From Streptomyces durocortorensis (GTDB lineage: Bacteria > Actinomycetota > Actinomycetes > Streptomycetales > Streptomycetaceae), in contig NZ_CP134500.1 in NCBI RefSeq assembly GCF_031760065.1, positions 4,960,001-5,024,000 of the forward strand: a DNA stretch of 64,000 nt. The letters are read 5' to 3'. The notes under the pieces were generated by a model, which worked only from the letters and a program-made list of their open reading frames with translations, was not told where the DNA came from and searched no databases. Below, in pieces: positions 1 to 9,883 of this stretch (position 1 is its first letter; each line of letters starts with the position of its first letter). Both the position numbers and the translations under genes were made by a program.

Positions 1-212
1 GGGGCACCTGGTCCCAGGCGTGCCTCCTCACCGGCCTGGGCCGCGAGACGCCGCGAGCCCTGCGCGAGACGCTCGTGCCCTGCCTCTCCGTCGGGCCGGC
101 CGCCCGGGAGATCCAGCGGCGCATCCAGTACGGGAACCTGGCCCCGCGCATCCGCATCCGCCGACGCGCGCCAGAACTCGATTCATCTCGCGCACCCGAA
201 GGCCCGGCCTGA
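1..212 (+). CDS. 3' end of an unidentified gene (partial)
   Basis: An open frame enters from the left edge, read in the frame beginning at base 3, and stops with TGA at 210-212. About 69 residues are visible. They include a Cys-containing stretch (TWSQACLLTGLGRE) and an Arg-rich segment (RIRIRRRAPE) before a polar tail. Codon bias fits a real Streptomyces gene. I recognise no family from this fragment, and the start lies outside the window. Confidence 0.35.
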   Translation, partial: GTWSQACLLTGLGRETPRALRETLVPCLSVGPAAREIQRRIQYGNLAPRIRIRRRAPELDSSRAPEGPA

Positions 213-282
213 CCCGGCCGTGGGCGGCGCAACCGGTCTCGGCGACGGTCTGCGGGTCGTCATGCGGAGCCGGACCCGGCCG

Positions 283-1020
283 TCACGTGACGTTCTCGCA
301 CAGGAAGGTCTCAAGCCGCTCGGCGAAGCCCGGTGCTGCGGCGACGAAGTGACCGGCGCCCGGATGCACGCTGCGCTCCCCGCCGAGCGCATCCGCGAGG
401 GCGTCGCAGATCCGCTCAAGCGCGGCCGCGTGGTCTCCGGACGTGACGAGTACCGGGACGCCGGCGTCCCGGATCACGTCGAGCTGCGGGCGCGCCTCGC
501 TGGGCGGTCGGCCACCATGCGCCCGTCGAACACCGGCGACCACGTCTTCGGGGAGCGGGCCATCGACCACGGGCGCACCCGTGAGCTGGAGGAACTCCCG
601 CAGCTGGGTCGGGGCCGTATCCATACCGCGGGCGAGGACCGTGTCGCCGAGGCGTTCGAGCCGTGCCACCTCGGGGTCATCAGGGACAAGGTAGTTGAGC
701 GGTGGCTCGATCAGGGTGAGCGAGCGCACGCTGCCCGGGGCGGCAGCGGCTGCGGCCAACGCACCGAGGGCGCCGTAGGAGTGGGCCACGACGTGGGGCC
801 GACGGACGAGCAGCGGGGCCAGGTCCAGGGCGTCCACCGCGAAGTCCTGACGTTTCCGCGGTGGTGGGCTCGGCGGATATCCCCGGCGATGAACGTACGC
901 CAGTGTCCACCGGTCGGCCAGTGGAGCGACAGGGCCCCACGTCGCCCGAGGGCTCGCACCGCCATGCACCAGCAGGATCTCCGGCCCGGAGCCATCCCGC
1001 ACCACCGCGATCTCGCTCAT
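283..1020 (-). CDS. alpha/beta hydrolase family protein
   Basis: This 245-residue protein starts at the ATG whose complement is 1018-1020. It has the oxyanion-hole motif LLVHGG near residues 16-21 and the nucleophile elbow AHSYG with Ser81. A likely acid is Asp196 (SGDH) and the catalytic His is His224 (GAGHF). Length and order match small serine hydrolases of the alpha/beta fold that act on esters or related bonds in the cytoplasm. There is no signal peptide. The substrate cannot be told. It stands alone, with no operon partner, outside the biosynthetic region. Confidence 0.8.
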   Translation of the reverse strand: MSEIAVVRDGSGPEILLVHGGASPRATWGPVAPLADRWTLAYVHRRGYPPSPPPRKRQDFAVDALDLAPLLVRRPHVVAHSYGALGALAAAAAAPGSVRSLTLIEPPLNYLVPDDPEVARLERLGDTVLARGMDTAPTQLREFLQLTGAPVVDGPLPEDVVAGVRRAHGGRPPSEARPQLDVIRDAGVPVLVTSGDHAAALERICDALADALGGERSVHPGAGHFVAAAPGFAERLETFLCENVT

Positions 1021-1234
1021 GAGGCGAGCGTAGCGGCGCGCGGTGAGCCCCTGTCCCAGAGCGGTGTTCTGTGTGTGGTGCCTGGTGGGCGGGGTCTGGC
1101 TACGGGGTTGGCGGGGGCGGGTGTCGGTGTTCCGCCTGGGTGGGCAGTGGGTGATCGACCGGTTCGGCTGGCCAGTGCCACCCCGTGGTGCGGTGGCGAC
1201 GCCTGGGCCGGGCAGGCGCGGCGGCGACCTGGTC

Positions 1235-1588
1235 TCAGACCTTGACGACCTCCACGGAAGGGCCGCACAGGAGCGCCAGGTCCTCGGGGTCGGAGGTGAG
1301 GACAGTGACAGGCCGGGGCGCGTTGCGGGTGATGGCGGCGAGAGCGGCATCGATGGCGTACTCGTGGCCGTGAAGGTGATGGGTGCGAAGGAGGACGGCG
1401 GCCCGGTCGGCGATCTCCTTGGTGACGTCGTGAACGTCGACGCGGGAGAGGACCCACTTGACGCGGGCCGGGTGGATGCGCTCGTAGTCGGCCTCAAGGA
1501 TGGTCATGGCGCTGGTGGCAACGCGCACGCCCTCCTCCGACGCCGTCTGGACCAGAGCGACGACGGCGCGACCCTTGGTGCCAATCCT
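1235..1588 (-). pseudogene. PIN-domain (VapC-like) toxin remnant, N-terminus missing
   Basis: The C-terminal two thirds of a PIN-domain ribonuclease is readable, about 117 residues. It includes an acidic position in TILEADYE, a DAALAA segment and the terminal TSDPEDLALL motif typical of actinobacterial VapC-like proteins. The first strand, which should carry the opening catalytic Asp (usually a V-D-A/T-S/G pattern), is absent. Upstream of about 1588 the frame holds no RBS or convincing start and runs into unrelated sequence. No antitoxin gene is visible beside it. I infer a decayed toxin. A short product from an internal ATG (SAMTIL) would lack the active site. Confidence 0.55.
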
Positions 1589-1721
1589 ACCGGCGGTCGT
1601 ACGGCTTCGGGGTGAACAGCTCCCCGTGGGGTCCGATCGGTCCGCGGGGAGCTGCGAACGCCCGTCGGGGCCCGTGCGGGCGGTGGGAGGATGCGGGGAG
1701 GGCCGGAGAGGGGCGGGAAGC

Positions 1722-3902
1722 GTGGGGCGTGGCGAGCGGGACACAGTCGCCAGGGGAGCGCGACTGTATGAGGCGGCGCGGGCGGTGGCCGGTGACCACG
1801 GACGGGCGGTGGAGGCGGTACGCGCGGCACTGACGCCGATCCACGACGCGGCGGTGAAGCGGGAGCTCGACGCCATTCCCGTCGCCCGGCTTCAGGACGT
1901 CACCGAAGGGCGGCTGCGGCTGGGGAGCGTCGAGAAGAGCGGACTGCGCACCCTGGGCAGCGTCCTGGAAGCAGGCCCCTACCGGCTGCGGCAGATTCCC
2001 GGTGTCGGGCAGCGCACTGTCGACCAGATGCTCGCCGCCGCCCGCCGGCTTTCCGAGGCTGTGCACGAGACCGTGGCCGTCCACATCGACGTGGACCGGC
2101 CGGAACCGCGTACCACCGCGCTCGTCATGGCCCTGCACGTCCTGGTGGAGGCAGGCCCGGACGCCCGGCGTGCGGTCGACAAGGCCACCGACCTGGCGGA
2201 ACGGCTCGGTCCGTTGCTGGCCGACGCGAGGCCCGCCGCCAGCAGGGTCCGGATGCTTCTGGCCGGCCGGGAGAAGAAGGCCCGCGCGTGGGCGGCGGTC
2301 GCCGAGATCCGGTCGCTGGTGGACGAGGCGGAGCGGGCCGGTCTGCCCGAGCTGCTCGCCCAGGCGTCGGTGGACCTGCTTCGGGGGCACTCGTCCGACG
2401 TCGCGGCCTGGGTGGACTTCGAACTCCGCTCCGCCGAGTACTACAGCCTGCTCGCCGAGATCTCCGGGCGGCTGCCGGACGCGGCTGCCGCAGAGGGCTT
2501 CCTGTCGGACGAGATCGCGGAGCGGGTGCGGACCCAGCACCTCGACGACACCCACCGGCGGGTCTCCCTGCGCGGTTACCAGGCGTTCGGCGCACGGTTC
2601 GCGCTTGCGCAGCGCAAGGTGATACTCGGCGACGAGATGGGCCTCGGGAAGACCATCCAGGCGATCGCCGTCCTCGCCCACCTGGCCGCCGAGGGACAGA
2701 GTCACTTCATGGTCGTCTGCCCGGCGAGCGTCCTCGTGAACTGGACGCGGGAGATCGAGGCCCGCAGCGCCCTGCGCGTCATGGTGCTCCACGGACCCGA
2801 CCGGCACTACGCGTTCGCCGACTGGAAGGGGCGGGGCGGCGTGGGGGTGACCACGTTCGACGCGCTGCGCGGCTTTCCCGCGCCGGGCGGCGGGGAGGTC
2901 GGGCTGCTGGTGGTCGACGAGGCGCACGCCGTGAAGAACCCGAAGACCAAGCGGTCCCGAGCGGTCGGCCTGTGGGCGGAGCGTTGCGAGCGCACCCTTT
3001 TCATGACCGGAACCCCGATGGAGAACAGGGTCGTGGAGTTCCGCAACTTGGTCCGGATGCTCGACGGCGACGTCGCGGACTCCCTCGGTGAGCGGGACGC
3101 GCTGGCCGGATCGGTGGCCTTCCGCAAGGCCGTGGCCCCGGTCTACCTGCGGCGCAACCAGGAGGACGTGCTCACGGAACTCCCGAGCCTCCAGCAGACC
3201 GACGAGTGGGAGGAGCTGAGCGCATCGGACGAGGAGGCGTACCGCGAAGCCGTGCGCGCGGGCAACTTCATGGCCATGCGCAGGGCCGCGTACATGCGCC
3301 CCGAGAAGTCGGCCAAGCTGGACCGGCTCCGGGAGATCGTTCAGGAGGCAGGCGAGAACGGGCAGAAGACGGTGGTCTTCTCCAATTTCAAGGACGTACT
3401 CGGCGTTGTGCGGGAGGCCCTCGCGGCCGGAACCACCGGGGCCACTCCGGTGCTCGGTCCGCTGACCGGAAGCGTCCCGGCCGGGCGTCGCCAGGAGATC
3501 GTCGACGACTTCGCCGGTGTTCAGGGCCCCGCGGTGCTCCTGGGGCAGATCCAGGCAGCGGGCGTCGGCCTCAACATGCAGGCCGCATCCGTGGTCGTCA
3601 TCTGCGAACCCCAGATCAAGCCGACCATCGAGCATCAGGCGGTGGCCCGGGCCCACCGTATGGGCCAGGTCAGGCCCGTTCGCGTGCACCGTCTCCTCGC
3701 CACCGGGGGCGTGGACGAACGCATGGTGGAGATGCTGGAGGCCAAGACGCGCCTGTTCGACGCCTACGCCCGCCGCAGCGCCGTGGCCGAAGCCACCCCG
3801 GACGCGGTCGACGTGTCGGACACCGAGCTGGCACGCCGGATCGTCGAGGAGGAACAGGCTCGTCTCGGTATGACGGACGAGAGGCTCATGCCGACCGAGT
3901 GA
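1722..3902 (+). CDS. SNF2-family DEAD/DEAH helicase with N-terminal helix-hairpin-helix
   Basis: The frame encodes 726 residues from a GTG at 1722, preceded by a purine-rich GGAGAGGGGCGGG. The frame is open further upstream but without a convincing start. A helix-hairpin-helix-like stretch (IPGVGQRTVDQML) lies near residue 90. The Walker A motif DEMGLGKT is near residue 301, DEAH (VVDEAHAVKN) near 399, and the SNF2 C-terminal signature RAHRMGQVRPV near 650. SNF2 ATPases translocate on double-stranded DNA and remodel protein-DNA complexes; bacterial members contribute to transcription recycling or defence. The HhH suggests DNA binding. It appears to be a single-gene unit. Confidence 0.85.
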   Translation: MGRGERDTVARGARLYEAARAVAGDHGRAVEAVRAALTPIHDAAVKRELDAIPVARLQDVTEGRLRLGSVEKSGLRTLGSVLEAGPYRLRQIPGVGQRTVDQMLAAARRLSEAVHETVAVHIDVDRPEPRTTALVMALHVLVEAGPDARRAVDKATDLAERLGPLLADARPAASRVRMLLAGREKKARAWAAVAEIRSLVDEAERAGLPELLAQASVDLLRGHSSDVAAWVDFELRSAEYYSLLAEISGRLPDAAAAEGFLSDEIAERVRTQHLDDTHRRVSLRGYQAFGARFALAQRKVILGDEMGLGKTIQAIAVLAHLAAEGQSHFMVVCPASVLVNWTREIEARSALRVMVLHGPDRHYAFADWKGRGGVGVTTFDALRGFPAPGGGEVGLLVVDEAHAVKNPKTKRSRAVGLWAERCERTLFMTGTPMENRVVEFRNLVRMLDGDVADSLGERDALAGSVAFRKAVAPVYLRRNQEDVLTELPSLQQTDEWEELSASDEEAYREAVRAGNFMAMRRAAYMRPEKSAKLDRLREIVQEAGENGQKTVVFSNFKDVLGVVREALAAGTTGATPVLGPLTGSVPAGRRQEIVDDFAGVQGPAVLLGQIQAAGVGLNMQAASVVVICEPQIKPTIEHQAVARAHRMGQVRPVRVHRLLATGGVDERMVEMLEAKTRLFDAYARRSAVAEATPDAVDVSDTELARRIVEEEQARLGMTDERLMPTE

Positions 3903-4117
3903 ATCGGACGCGGTCGGGCAGTGGGGGCGCCCACCCGCCAGAACCGGGAGCGGAGGATCGCTTGGCCGTGGTCGCCCAGGTCGTTGACGGACTCGGCGAA
4001 GCGGGCCGGGGCCCGGCCCGGGGCGTCGCCGGTTTCGTACGGACGTACGCATGAGCGGTTCCGTTCGGTGTCCGGAGGGTAGATTGGTGTATAGGTCCCC
4101 TTGGGGAGGCTGATTCG

Positions 4118-4555
4118 ATGCCGTGGCTTGCTTGGCTGCTCGCCGCCGCGGCGCTGGGCGCTGCGGAGTTCTTCACCCTGACGCTGGTCTTCGGGTTGCT
4201 GGCCGGAGCGGCGCTGGTCGCGGCTGTCGTGGCCGGTGTGGGCATCGGTCTTCTCGGCCAGCTGGTAGCCCTCGGACTGGCAGCGGCAGCAGGTCTCCTC
4301 GTCGTCCGTCCCATCGCCCTGCGGGCCATGGCGCAGTCACCCCTTACCCACGAGGGCAGCGACGCGCTGATCGGCAAGCGGGCCGAGGTCGTGCAGGAGG
4401 TCACCGCGACCCACGGGCTGATCAAGGTCTCCGGTGAGGAATGGTCCGCCCGTGCTCTCGACGAAACCCATGTGATCCCGGTGGGAGCACTGGTGGACGT
4501 CATGGAGATCGAGGGTGCCACCGCTGTCGTGTACCCCCGCGAGCTCCTCCCGTGA
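4118..4555 (+). CDS. NfeD-like membrane protein
   Basis: A 145-residue protein with two or three N-terminal hydrophobic helices (residues 1-70) and a soluble C-terminal beta-barrel-like domain of the NfeD/OB type, containing DALIGKRAEVV and a terminal VVYPREL. An RBS (GGGGAGG) precedes the ATG. NfeD proteins pair with SPFH/stomatin proteins at the membrane, and the next gene starts 28 bases downstream and is exactly that. Pairing and domain order give good confidence in the family. The physiological role, perhaps membrane microdomain organisation or quality control, is inferred. Confidence 0.85.
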   Translation: MPWLAWLLAAAALGAAEFFTLTLVFGLLAGAALVAAVVAGVGIGLLGQLVALGLAAAAGLLVVRPIALRAMAQSPLTHEGSDALIGKRAEVVQEVTATHGLIKVSGEEWSARALDETHVIPVGALVDVMEIEGATAVVYPRELLP

Positions 4556-4583
4556 ACGGCTGGACACGAGCGAAGGAGGAAGC

Positions 4584-5711
4584 ATGGATCCGGTTGTCAT
4601 CCCGATTCTTGTGGCCGTGATCGTCGTCGTCTTTCTTGTCGCCGCCACGGTACGGATCGTTCCGCAGGCGCGCCGCTACAACATCGAGCGGTTCGGCCGG
4701 TACCGCCGGACGCTCCAGCCCGGTCTGAACTTCGTCATGCCGGTCGCGGACCGGGTCAACACCAAGCTCGACGTGCGTGAGCAGGTGTATTCGTCCGACC
4801 CCAAGCCGGTGATCACCGAGGACAACCTCGTGGTGAACATCGACACCGTGCTCTACTACCAGATCACTGATCCGCGGGCAGCGGCCTACGAGGTCGCCGA
4901 CTATCTGCAGGCGATCGACCAGCTCACGGTGACCACCCTGCGCAACGTCATCGGCAGTATGGACCTGGAGGGAACCCTCACCTCCCGTGAGGAGATCAAC
5001 GCCCGGCTCCGTGCGGTCCTCGACGACGCGACCGGCAAGTGGGGCATCCGGGTCAACCGCGTCGAGATCAAGGCCATCGATCCGCCGAACACCATCAAAG
5101 AGGCGATGGAGAAGCAGATGCGTGCCGAGCGTGACAAGCGCGCGGCCATCCTCCACGCCGAAGGGGAGCGGCAGGCCAAGATCCTCACCGCGGAGGGTAC
5201 GAAGCAGAAGGACATCCTGGAGGCACAGGGCACGCAGCAGGCCATGATCCTGCGCGCGGACGGTGAGGCGAAGGCGGTGGAGCTCGTCTTCAAGTCCGTC
5301 CACCGCAACAACGCCGACGCGAAGGTTCTCGCCTACAAGTACCTGGAGACGCTCCCGCACCTCGCGAAGAGCGAGAACAATACGTTCTGGGTGATCCCCG
5401 GCGAGCTGACCGAGGCAGTCCGCGCCGTGACCAGCGCCTTCGGCGACCAGTCGAACACGGGGCTTCCTCCGTCCGCCGAGGACGACGAGGCGGCCGCCGC
5501 GGGGACGTCCGCCTCGGGAGAGGGCGCCGCGGCGGAGCTGGAGGCCGCCTCGTCCCTGTCGCTGGACGCCGCCGAGGCCGCCAACGAGGTCGCCATGCAG
5601 GCCGCCGCCGCCGTGAGCGACGCGAAGGCCGAGGCCGAGGCCGTGGGGGAGGCCCGCCTGCCCGGGACGAATTCCAGGGGGCGGACCTCCGGCGACGGCG
5701 ACGGTGAGTGA
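4584..5711 (+). CDS. SPFH/band 7 (stomatin-like) membrane protein
   Basis: The ATG at 4584 follows an ideal AAGGAGGAAGC Shine-Dalgarno; an earlier in-frame ATG has none. The 375-residue product starts with one membrane helix (residues 2-25). It continues into an SPFH domain with the signature FGRYRRTLQPGLNF and a long Glu/Ala/Lys-rich coiled coil (about residues 180-245). It ends in a low-complexity acidic, Ala-rich tail. Band 7 proteins oligomerise into membrane scaffolds with their NfeD partner, encoded immediately upstream. Confidence 0.88.
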   Translation: MDPVVIPILVAVIVVVFLVAATVRIVPQARRYNIERFGRYRRTLQPGLNFVMPVADRVNTKLDVREQVYSSDPKPVITEDNLVVNIDTVLYYQITDPRAAAYEVADYLQAIDQLTVTTLRNVIGSMDLEGTLTSREEINARLRAVLDDATGKWGIRVNRVEIKAIDPPNTIKEAMEKQMRAERDKRAAILHAEGERQAKILTAEGTKQKDILEAQGTQQAMILRADGEAKAVELVFKSVHRNNADAKVLAYKYLETLPHLAKSENNTFWVIPGELTEAVRAVTSAFGDQSNTGLPPSAEDDEAAAAGTSASGEGAAAELEAASSLSLDAAEAANEVAMQAAAAVSDAKAEAEAVGEARLPGTNSRGRTSGDGDGE

Positions 5712-5736
5712 GAGCGGGGCCACTCGGGACCTTTAC

Positions 5737-5788
5737 CGGTACGGGTACGGGTACGGGTACGGGTACGGCTACGGGTACGGGTACGGCT
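5737..5788. repeat. GGTACG hexamer tandem repeat
   Basis: About eight and a half head-to-tail copies of GGTACG lie between the convergent stomatin-like gene and the carboxylic acid reductase gene; two copies read GCTACG instead of GGTACG. It falls in the 151-base gap at the left edge of the biosynthetic region. It is not coding in any convincing frame. It may have arisen by slippage. Confidence 0.9.
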
Positions 5789-5862
5789 GAGCGTCCCTCC
5801 CGCCGGGTGGTGCGCCCAGCCCCGCTGTCAGGTGTGCGCACCGCCCCCCTCCGTCACGGAGG

Positions 5863-8800
5863 TCACGGAGCGATCAGGTGCCCCAAGTCCTCCGCGTACT
5901 TCTTGATGAATGCCGGGGAGAGCTGCGGGACAGCGCCCGTCGGGCCCAGGCCCGCCTCCTTTACCGCTGCCTGGAAGCGGGCGGACGGAATGGCCGATCC
6001 GCTGATGACAGGCTCCGGAGTCCGGTGTGCGTCGAGCAGCGGAAGGATCGAGTGCTTCCGCTGCGGCTCCGGAGCCGCGCGCAGCGCCGTTTCGAACCTC
6101 GCGAGCCAGTCGTCGTAGTCCTCGACCCGGTCGATGCGGTGACCGGCCTCGTTCAGCCAGTCGACGAAGGTGTCCAGCGAGATGCCGTCGTCGTGCGGGT
6201 TCACCAGGCTGTAGGTCCGGTACCCCGCCCGTGCCTCGCCTCCCAGCGTCACCACGGCCTCTGCGGTGAAGTCGACCGGGAGGCCGTCGTAGTGGGCGCG
6301 TGGGCGGCGGTCCGTGCCGTCGGTCTCGTAGAAGGAGCGCGGGGCGATGCCCGTGACGATGAGGCTCAGCAGCAGCCGCGTGAACATGTCGGTGACGTTC
6401 AGCTGCCCCGCGTAACCGGTGTGCGCCAGGATCATGTTCGAGCGGAACGTCGTGACCGGGAGGCCGTACAGGTCGTGCGCCTCCCGCAGCAGCACCTCAC
6501 CGGCCCACTTGCTGGTCGCGTAGCCACTGGCGTAACCGTCGTCGACCGGCTGGTCGGGGAGGGCGACGCGGACGTCGGAGTCCTCGTCCAGGGCCCCACC
6601 GCCGGGCAGCGACGCCGCGACCGCCACGCTCGATATGTACGTGAACGGCTTCAGCCGGCCCGTGAGCCCCAGGCGGATCAGCTCGGCGGTCCCGACCACA
6701 TTGGCGTCGAAGAGGTGGTTGTAGGGCAGCACGTGGTTCACCAGGGCGCCGGCGTGGACGATCCGGTCCACCTCGCCGGACAGCCGCTGCCACACCTGCT
6801 CGTCCAGGCCGAGCCGGGGCTCCGCCATGTCGCCCGCCAGGACCTCCAGGTGGTCGCGGGCCAGGTCCTGGAACGTCCGGGCGGGCTCGCCGTCCCCGGC
6901 CCCGTCCTGGTCGCCGAAGGCCTCCACCAGCCGTGCCAGGGCCGCGGCGTCGTCCGACCCGCGCACCACGCAGATCAGCTTGCCGCCCACCGGGGCGAGC
7001 CGCCGCAGCCACTCCAGGCAGAGGAACCGGCCCAGATAGCCGCTGGCCCCCGTGAGCAGCACGGTGCGCGGTTGTCCCACGGTCCGCAGCAGGGCCGGGG
7101 CGGCGGCACGCGTCTCCTCGTCGATGAACTTGTCGAGGGTCAGGTCCACGGCCCGGACCCGCGTGCTGCCCTCCGTGTGGACCGACGCGAAACTCACCCG
7201 CCCGGGACCTGCCGCGAGCTTCTCCTCCACATAGCCCGCGATCCGCCGCAGGTCCGTGCCGCGACTGATGATCACGTCCACGGGGACGCGGATGCCGAAG
7301 ATGTCGTAAAGGAGATCGGAGAAGGTCACCGCGGACATGGAGTCCCCGCCGATCTCCCGGAAGCGCGTGCCGGGACCGATCCCGGACGTCGCGGTGGACA
7401 GCAGCGCCTGGGCCGCCCGCTGCACCGTCTCCAGCGCCGGCCGGTCCTTGCCGCCGCGGCGTACGTCGCGCAGCTCGTCCTTCTCCCTGGAGGCGATGGC
7501 GGAGTAGGTCTCCTCCAGGGCCGGGCGGTACTTCTCCAGGAGCTGGGGGCGCAGGAGCTTGCGGTGGTCGGAGAGCAGGCCGTTGCTTTGGCTGAACGGC
7601 TCGGTCTCGATCAGGAAGTCGCGCGGTATCTCGTAGGAGTTGAGCCCGACCTCCTTCGCGATCTCCTGGAACGACTCCCCGAGGAGCTTCTTGAGCGTCG
7701 TCTCGTCGTCGCCGGACTGCTCCAGGGCATCCGTGGTCGGGACGACCACCGAGAGCAGATAGGACCGCTCGCTGTTCCCGTACACGAATATCTGCCGCAC
7801 CAGCGGGCTGACCGCGAAGACCGCCTCCAGGCGGGAGGTGGCGACGAACTCGCCCTGGGACAGCTTGAGTACGTTCTTGCGCCGGTCCACGACGACATGA
7901 CGTCCCGGCTCGGTCTCCGCGACGATGTCGCCCGTACGGTAATAGCCATCCTCGTCGAATATCTCGGCGTTGAGATCCGGCCGCTTGTAATAGCCGGGCA
8001 CCATCGCCTCGGTCTTGAGGAGGAGTTCACCCCGGGGGTGCGGTGAATCGGTCCGGTAGTAGCCGAGTTCCGGTACGTCGACGAGTTTGTGGTCGATGAC
8101 CGGGGGCTTCAGGAGCTTTCCGTCGACCGAGACGGCGGCGGCCTCGGTGGAACCGTAGATGATGTGCACCTCGATCCCCAGCAGGGATTCGGTGAATTCC
8201 TTGAGTTCGGCGGAGAGCGGGGCCGATCCGCAACTGGCCCATCCGACACGGCCGCCCAGGACATTCTCGCGAATGTCCTTCCTGACCTCGGTCTCGATCC
8301 GCTCCAGGTCTCCGTCGCCGCCCTTGGCCGACCGGCGGTCGAGTTCGCTCTGGTACTTCTGGAAGAGCATTTCGCACACGCGCGGAACCAGCGACATCTC
8401 CGTGGGCCTCGCCAGCGCCATGTCCTCCAGGAAGGAGGACAGGTCGCTGTTCGCCGTGAAGTACGTGGTGCCGCCGCGCGCCAGGGTGTTCTTCAGCGAG
8501 GAATGTCCGGCGACATGACTCATCGGCATGTAGTGGAGGTTCGCCGCGTGCTCGTCCGAGAACAGCTGCGACCAGGCCCCGCCCCACATGGCCCGGGCCA
8601 GCCGCTCGGTGTACATGGCGCCCTTGGGGGTTCCCGTGCTGCCCGAGGTGTAGATGAGCATGGCGAGCGGGTCCTCGTCGCCCTCGATGTCGAACAGCGG
8701 TGCCTGGGGGAGCTCGGCCCCTCGTGCGCGTACGTCCTCCAGGAGTTCGATGACCGGCTCGCGCCCGTGCTCCGCCAGGCGTTCCCGGGCCGCGGTGAAC

Positions 8801-9291
8801 CGGTCGGACTGATCGTCCACCTCCGGTACGTAGTCGAACAGCACCAGGCGCCGCACCGACGGGTTCGCCAGGGCCAGTTCGACCGCCGTGTCCAGGCGCT
8901 CGATGCTCGTCGCGACGACGACCGGCTCGGTCTCCTCGACGATGGCGTTCAGCTGTGACACCGCGGAGCTGGTCTGGAGAGGAACGCTGACCGCACCGAG
9001 ATGGGCGCAGGCGAGATCGACCGTCGTGTAATCGATGCTGGCGAAACCGAGAATCGCCACCCGGTCCCCGGCCCGTACCGCGTAGGGGCTGCCGTCGTGG
9101 TGCCAGGCGCTCGCCACCGAGCGGACCCGCTGCCAGAGTTCGCCGTAGGTGGTCATCTCGTACCGGGGCAGCAGGCCGATACGGGTACGGCCCGTACCGG
9201 CCTCCTCGACGAGTTCCTTCGCGCGTTCCCCGAGGGCGGGGCGTTCGGCGAACTGCTCCATTATGTCGGCCATCACTCGCGCAAGTCGCAT
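5863..9291 (-). CDS. carboxylic acid reductase (A-PCP-R)
   Basis: The 1142-residue product matches the usual CAR length (about 1150-1190). The adenylation domain has the ATP loop [10 protein letters not shown] at 215-224. Its A10 region is GLLSDHRKL, with the likely catalytic Lys578. The carrier domain has IGGDSMSAV with phosphopantetheine Ser651. The reductase domain has the NADPH loop TGASGYLG at 747-754 and the SDR-type pair Tyr924/Lys928 in YATSK. CARs activate a carboxylic acid as acyl-AMP, load it on the carrier thiol and release an aldehyde with NADPH. Beside genes for 3-hydroxyanthranilate, an aminobenzoate is the likely substrate (inference). The PPTase at 14.5 kb could activate it. 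It is transcribed divergently from the DAHP synthase. An internal start at residue 7 is also possible. Confidence 0.93.
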   Translation of the reverse strand: MRLARVMADIMEQFAERPALGERAKELVEEAGTGRTRIGLLPRYEMTTYGELWQRVRSVASAWHHDGSPYAVRAGDRVAILGFASIDYTTVDLACAHLGAVSVPLQTSSAVSQLNAIVEETEPVVVATSIERLDTAVELALANPSVRRLVLFDYVPEVDDQSDRFTAARERLAEHGREPVIELLEDVRARGAELPQAPLFDIEGDEDPLAMLIYTSGSTGTPKGAMYTERLARAMWGGAWSQLFSDEHAANLHYMPMSHVAGHSSLKNTLARGGTTYFTANSDLSSFLEDMALARPTEMSLVPRVCEMLFQKYQSELDRRSAKGGDGDLERIETEVRKDIRENVLGGRVGWASCGSAPLSAELKEFTESLLGIEVHIIYGSTEAAAVSVDGKLLKPPVIDHKLVDVPELGYYRTDSPHPRGELLLKTEAMVPGYYKRPDLNAEIFDEDGYYRTGDIVAETEPGRHVVVDRRKNVLKLSQGEFVATSRLEAVFAVSPLVRQIFVYGNSERSYLLSVVVPTTDALEQSGDDETTLKKLLGESFQEIAKEVGLNSYEIPRDFLIETEPFSQSNGLLSDHRKLLRPQLLEKYRPALEETYSAIASREKDELRDVRRGGKDRPALETVQRAAQALLSTATSGIGPGTRFREIGGDSMSAVTFSDLLYDIFGIRVPVDVIISRGTDLRRIAGYVEEKLAAGPGRVSFASVHTEGSTRVRAVDLTLDKFIDEETRAAAPALLRTVGQPRTVLLTGASGYLGRFLCLEWLRRLAPVGGKLICVVRGSDDAAALARLVEAFGDQDGAGDGEPARTFQDLARDHLEVLAGDMAEPRLGLDEQVWQRLSGEVDRIVHAGALVNHVLPYNHLFDANVVGTAELIRLGLTGRLKPFTYISSVAVAASLPGGGALDEDSDVRVALPDQPVDDGYASGYATSKWAGEVLLREAHDLYGLPVTTFRSNMILAHTGYAGQLNVTDMFTRLLLSLIVTGIAPRSFYETDGTDRRPRAHYDGLPVDFTAEAVVTLGGEARAGYRTYSLVNPHDDGISLDTFVDWLNEAGHRIDRVEDYDDWLARFETALRAAPEPQRKHSILPLLDAHRTPEPVISGSAIPSARFQAAVKEAGLGPTGAVPQLSPAFIKKYAEDLGHLIAP

Positions 9292-9879
9292 GATGAATCT
9301 CCGTATCGCATCACTGGATTACGCCGACTCTTGACGTCGGACGCTTGAGGCCGGACGAACAGGGAATCGCCCCGCGGGGCGCGGCCGGCGAAATCCCCTC
9401 CCCATCGCCCAGGGCGCGCCGTGATGCTAGGCGTGGCCGAACCGAACATTCGAGCCCATGAGTTGGAGTCCGTCAGGTCCGCCCTGGGCGATCCGCCGAA
9501 CGGCAGGAGCTGGGCCCGGGGACGCCGTCCACCTGACGGACTATGTTCCGCCGGGTTGTCCGTCGGCCGCCGTGGCTCAAGAGTGATACCCGTCCGAGAG
9601 ATGGTCCCGGTCGGCCGGCGGTGCGAGAAGCGCCGGATTTCCACGTCTGAGCTGAGCAATGGATACGCGGCTCAACACCCCGGGATCTCCATGGGCTTTC
9701 ATGCCGGGAAAGGACTCTCCGGCCGAAAGCCGCCGAAGGGCGCGCGACATCACCATCCGCATCTGCATCCGCATGTGCTTCCGCGTCCGATTCTGCGCCT
9801 GCTTTTCCGTGCTCCTTGGCGCACCACCAGGTCTGTCGACAGCCGGACCGCCCGTGTCCGGCCCACGCGAGGGAACCCA
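9292..9879. promoter_or_regulatory. 588-base divergent region between CAR and DAHP synthase
   Basis: This gap separates the divergent CAR and DAHP synthase genes and should hold both promoters. A TTGACG hexamer at about 9332 could be a -35 element. Near 9750-9790 is an imperfect tandem of CATCCG-like hexamers. A small upstream reading frame runs to the DAHP synthase start and is listed separately. I see no tRNA and no copy of the AT-rich operator motif found elsewhere in the cluster. Confidence 0.5.
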
Positions 9880-9883
9880 ATGA
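9659..9883 (+). CDS. possible upstream small ORF coupled to DAHP synthase
   Basis: A 74-codon frame starts with ATG at 9659 and ends in a TGA sharing ATGA with the DAHP synthase start, the classic translational-coupling overlap. Shorter versions start at internal ATGs. The middle is rich in Arg and has four Cys (RICIRMCFRVRFCACF). Third-position GC is lower than in neighbouring genes and no good RBS precedes the first ATG. It may be a leader peptide or chance. Confidence 0.25.
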   Translation: MDTRLNTPGSPWAFMPGKDSPAESRRRARDITIRICIRMCFRVRFCACFSVLLGAPPGLSTAGPPVSGPREGTQ

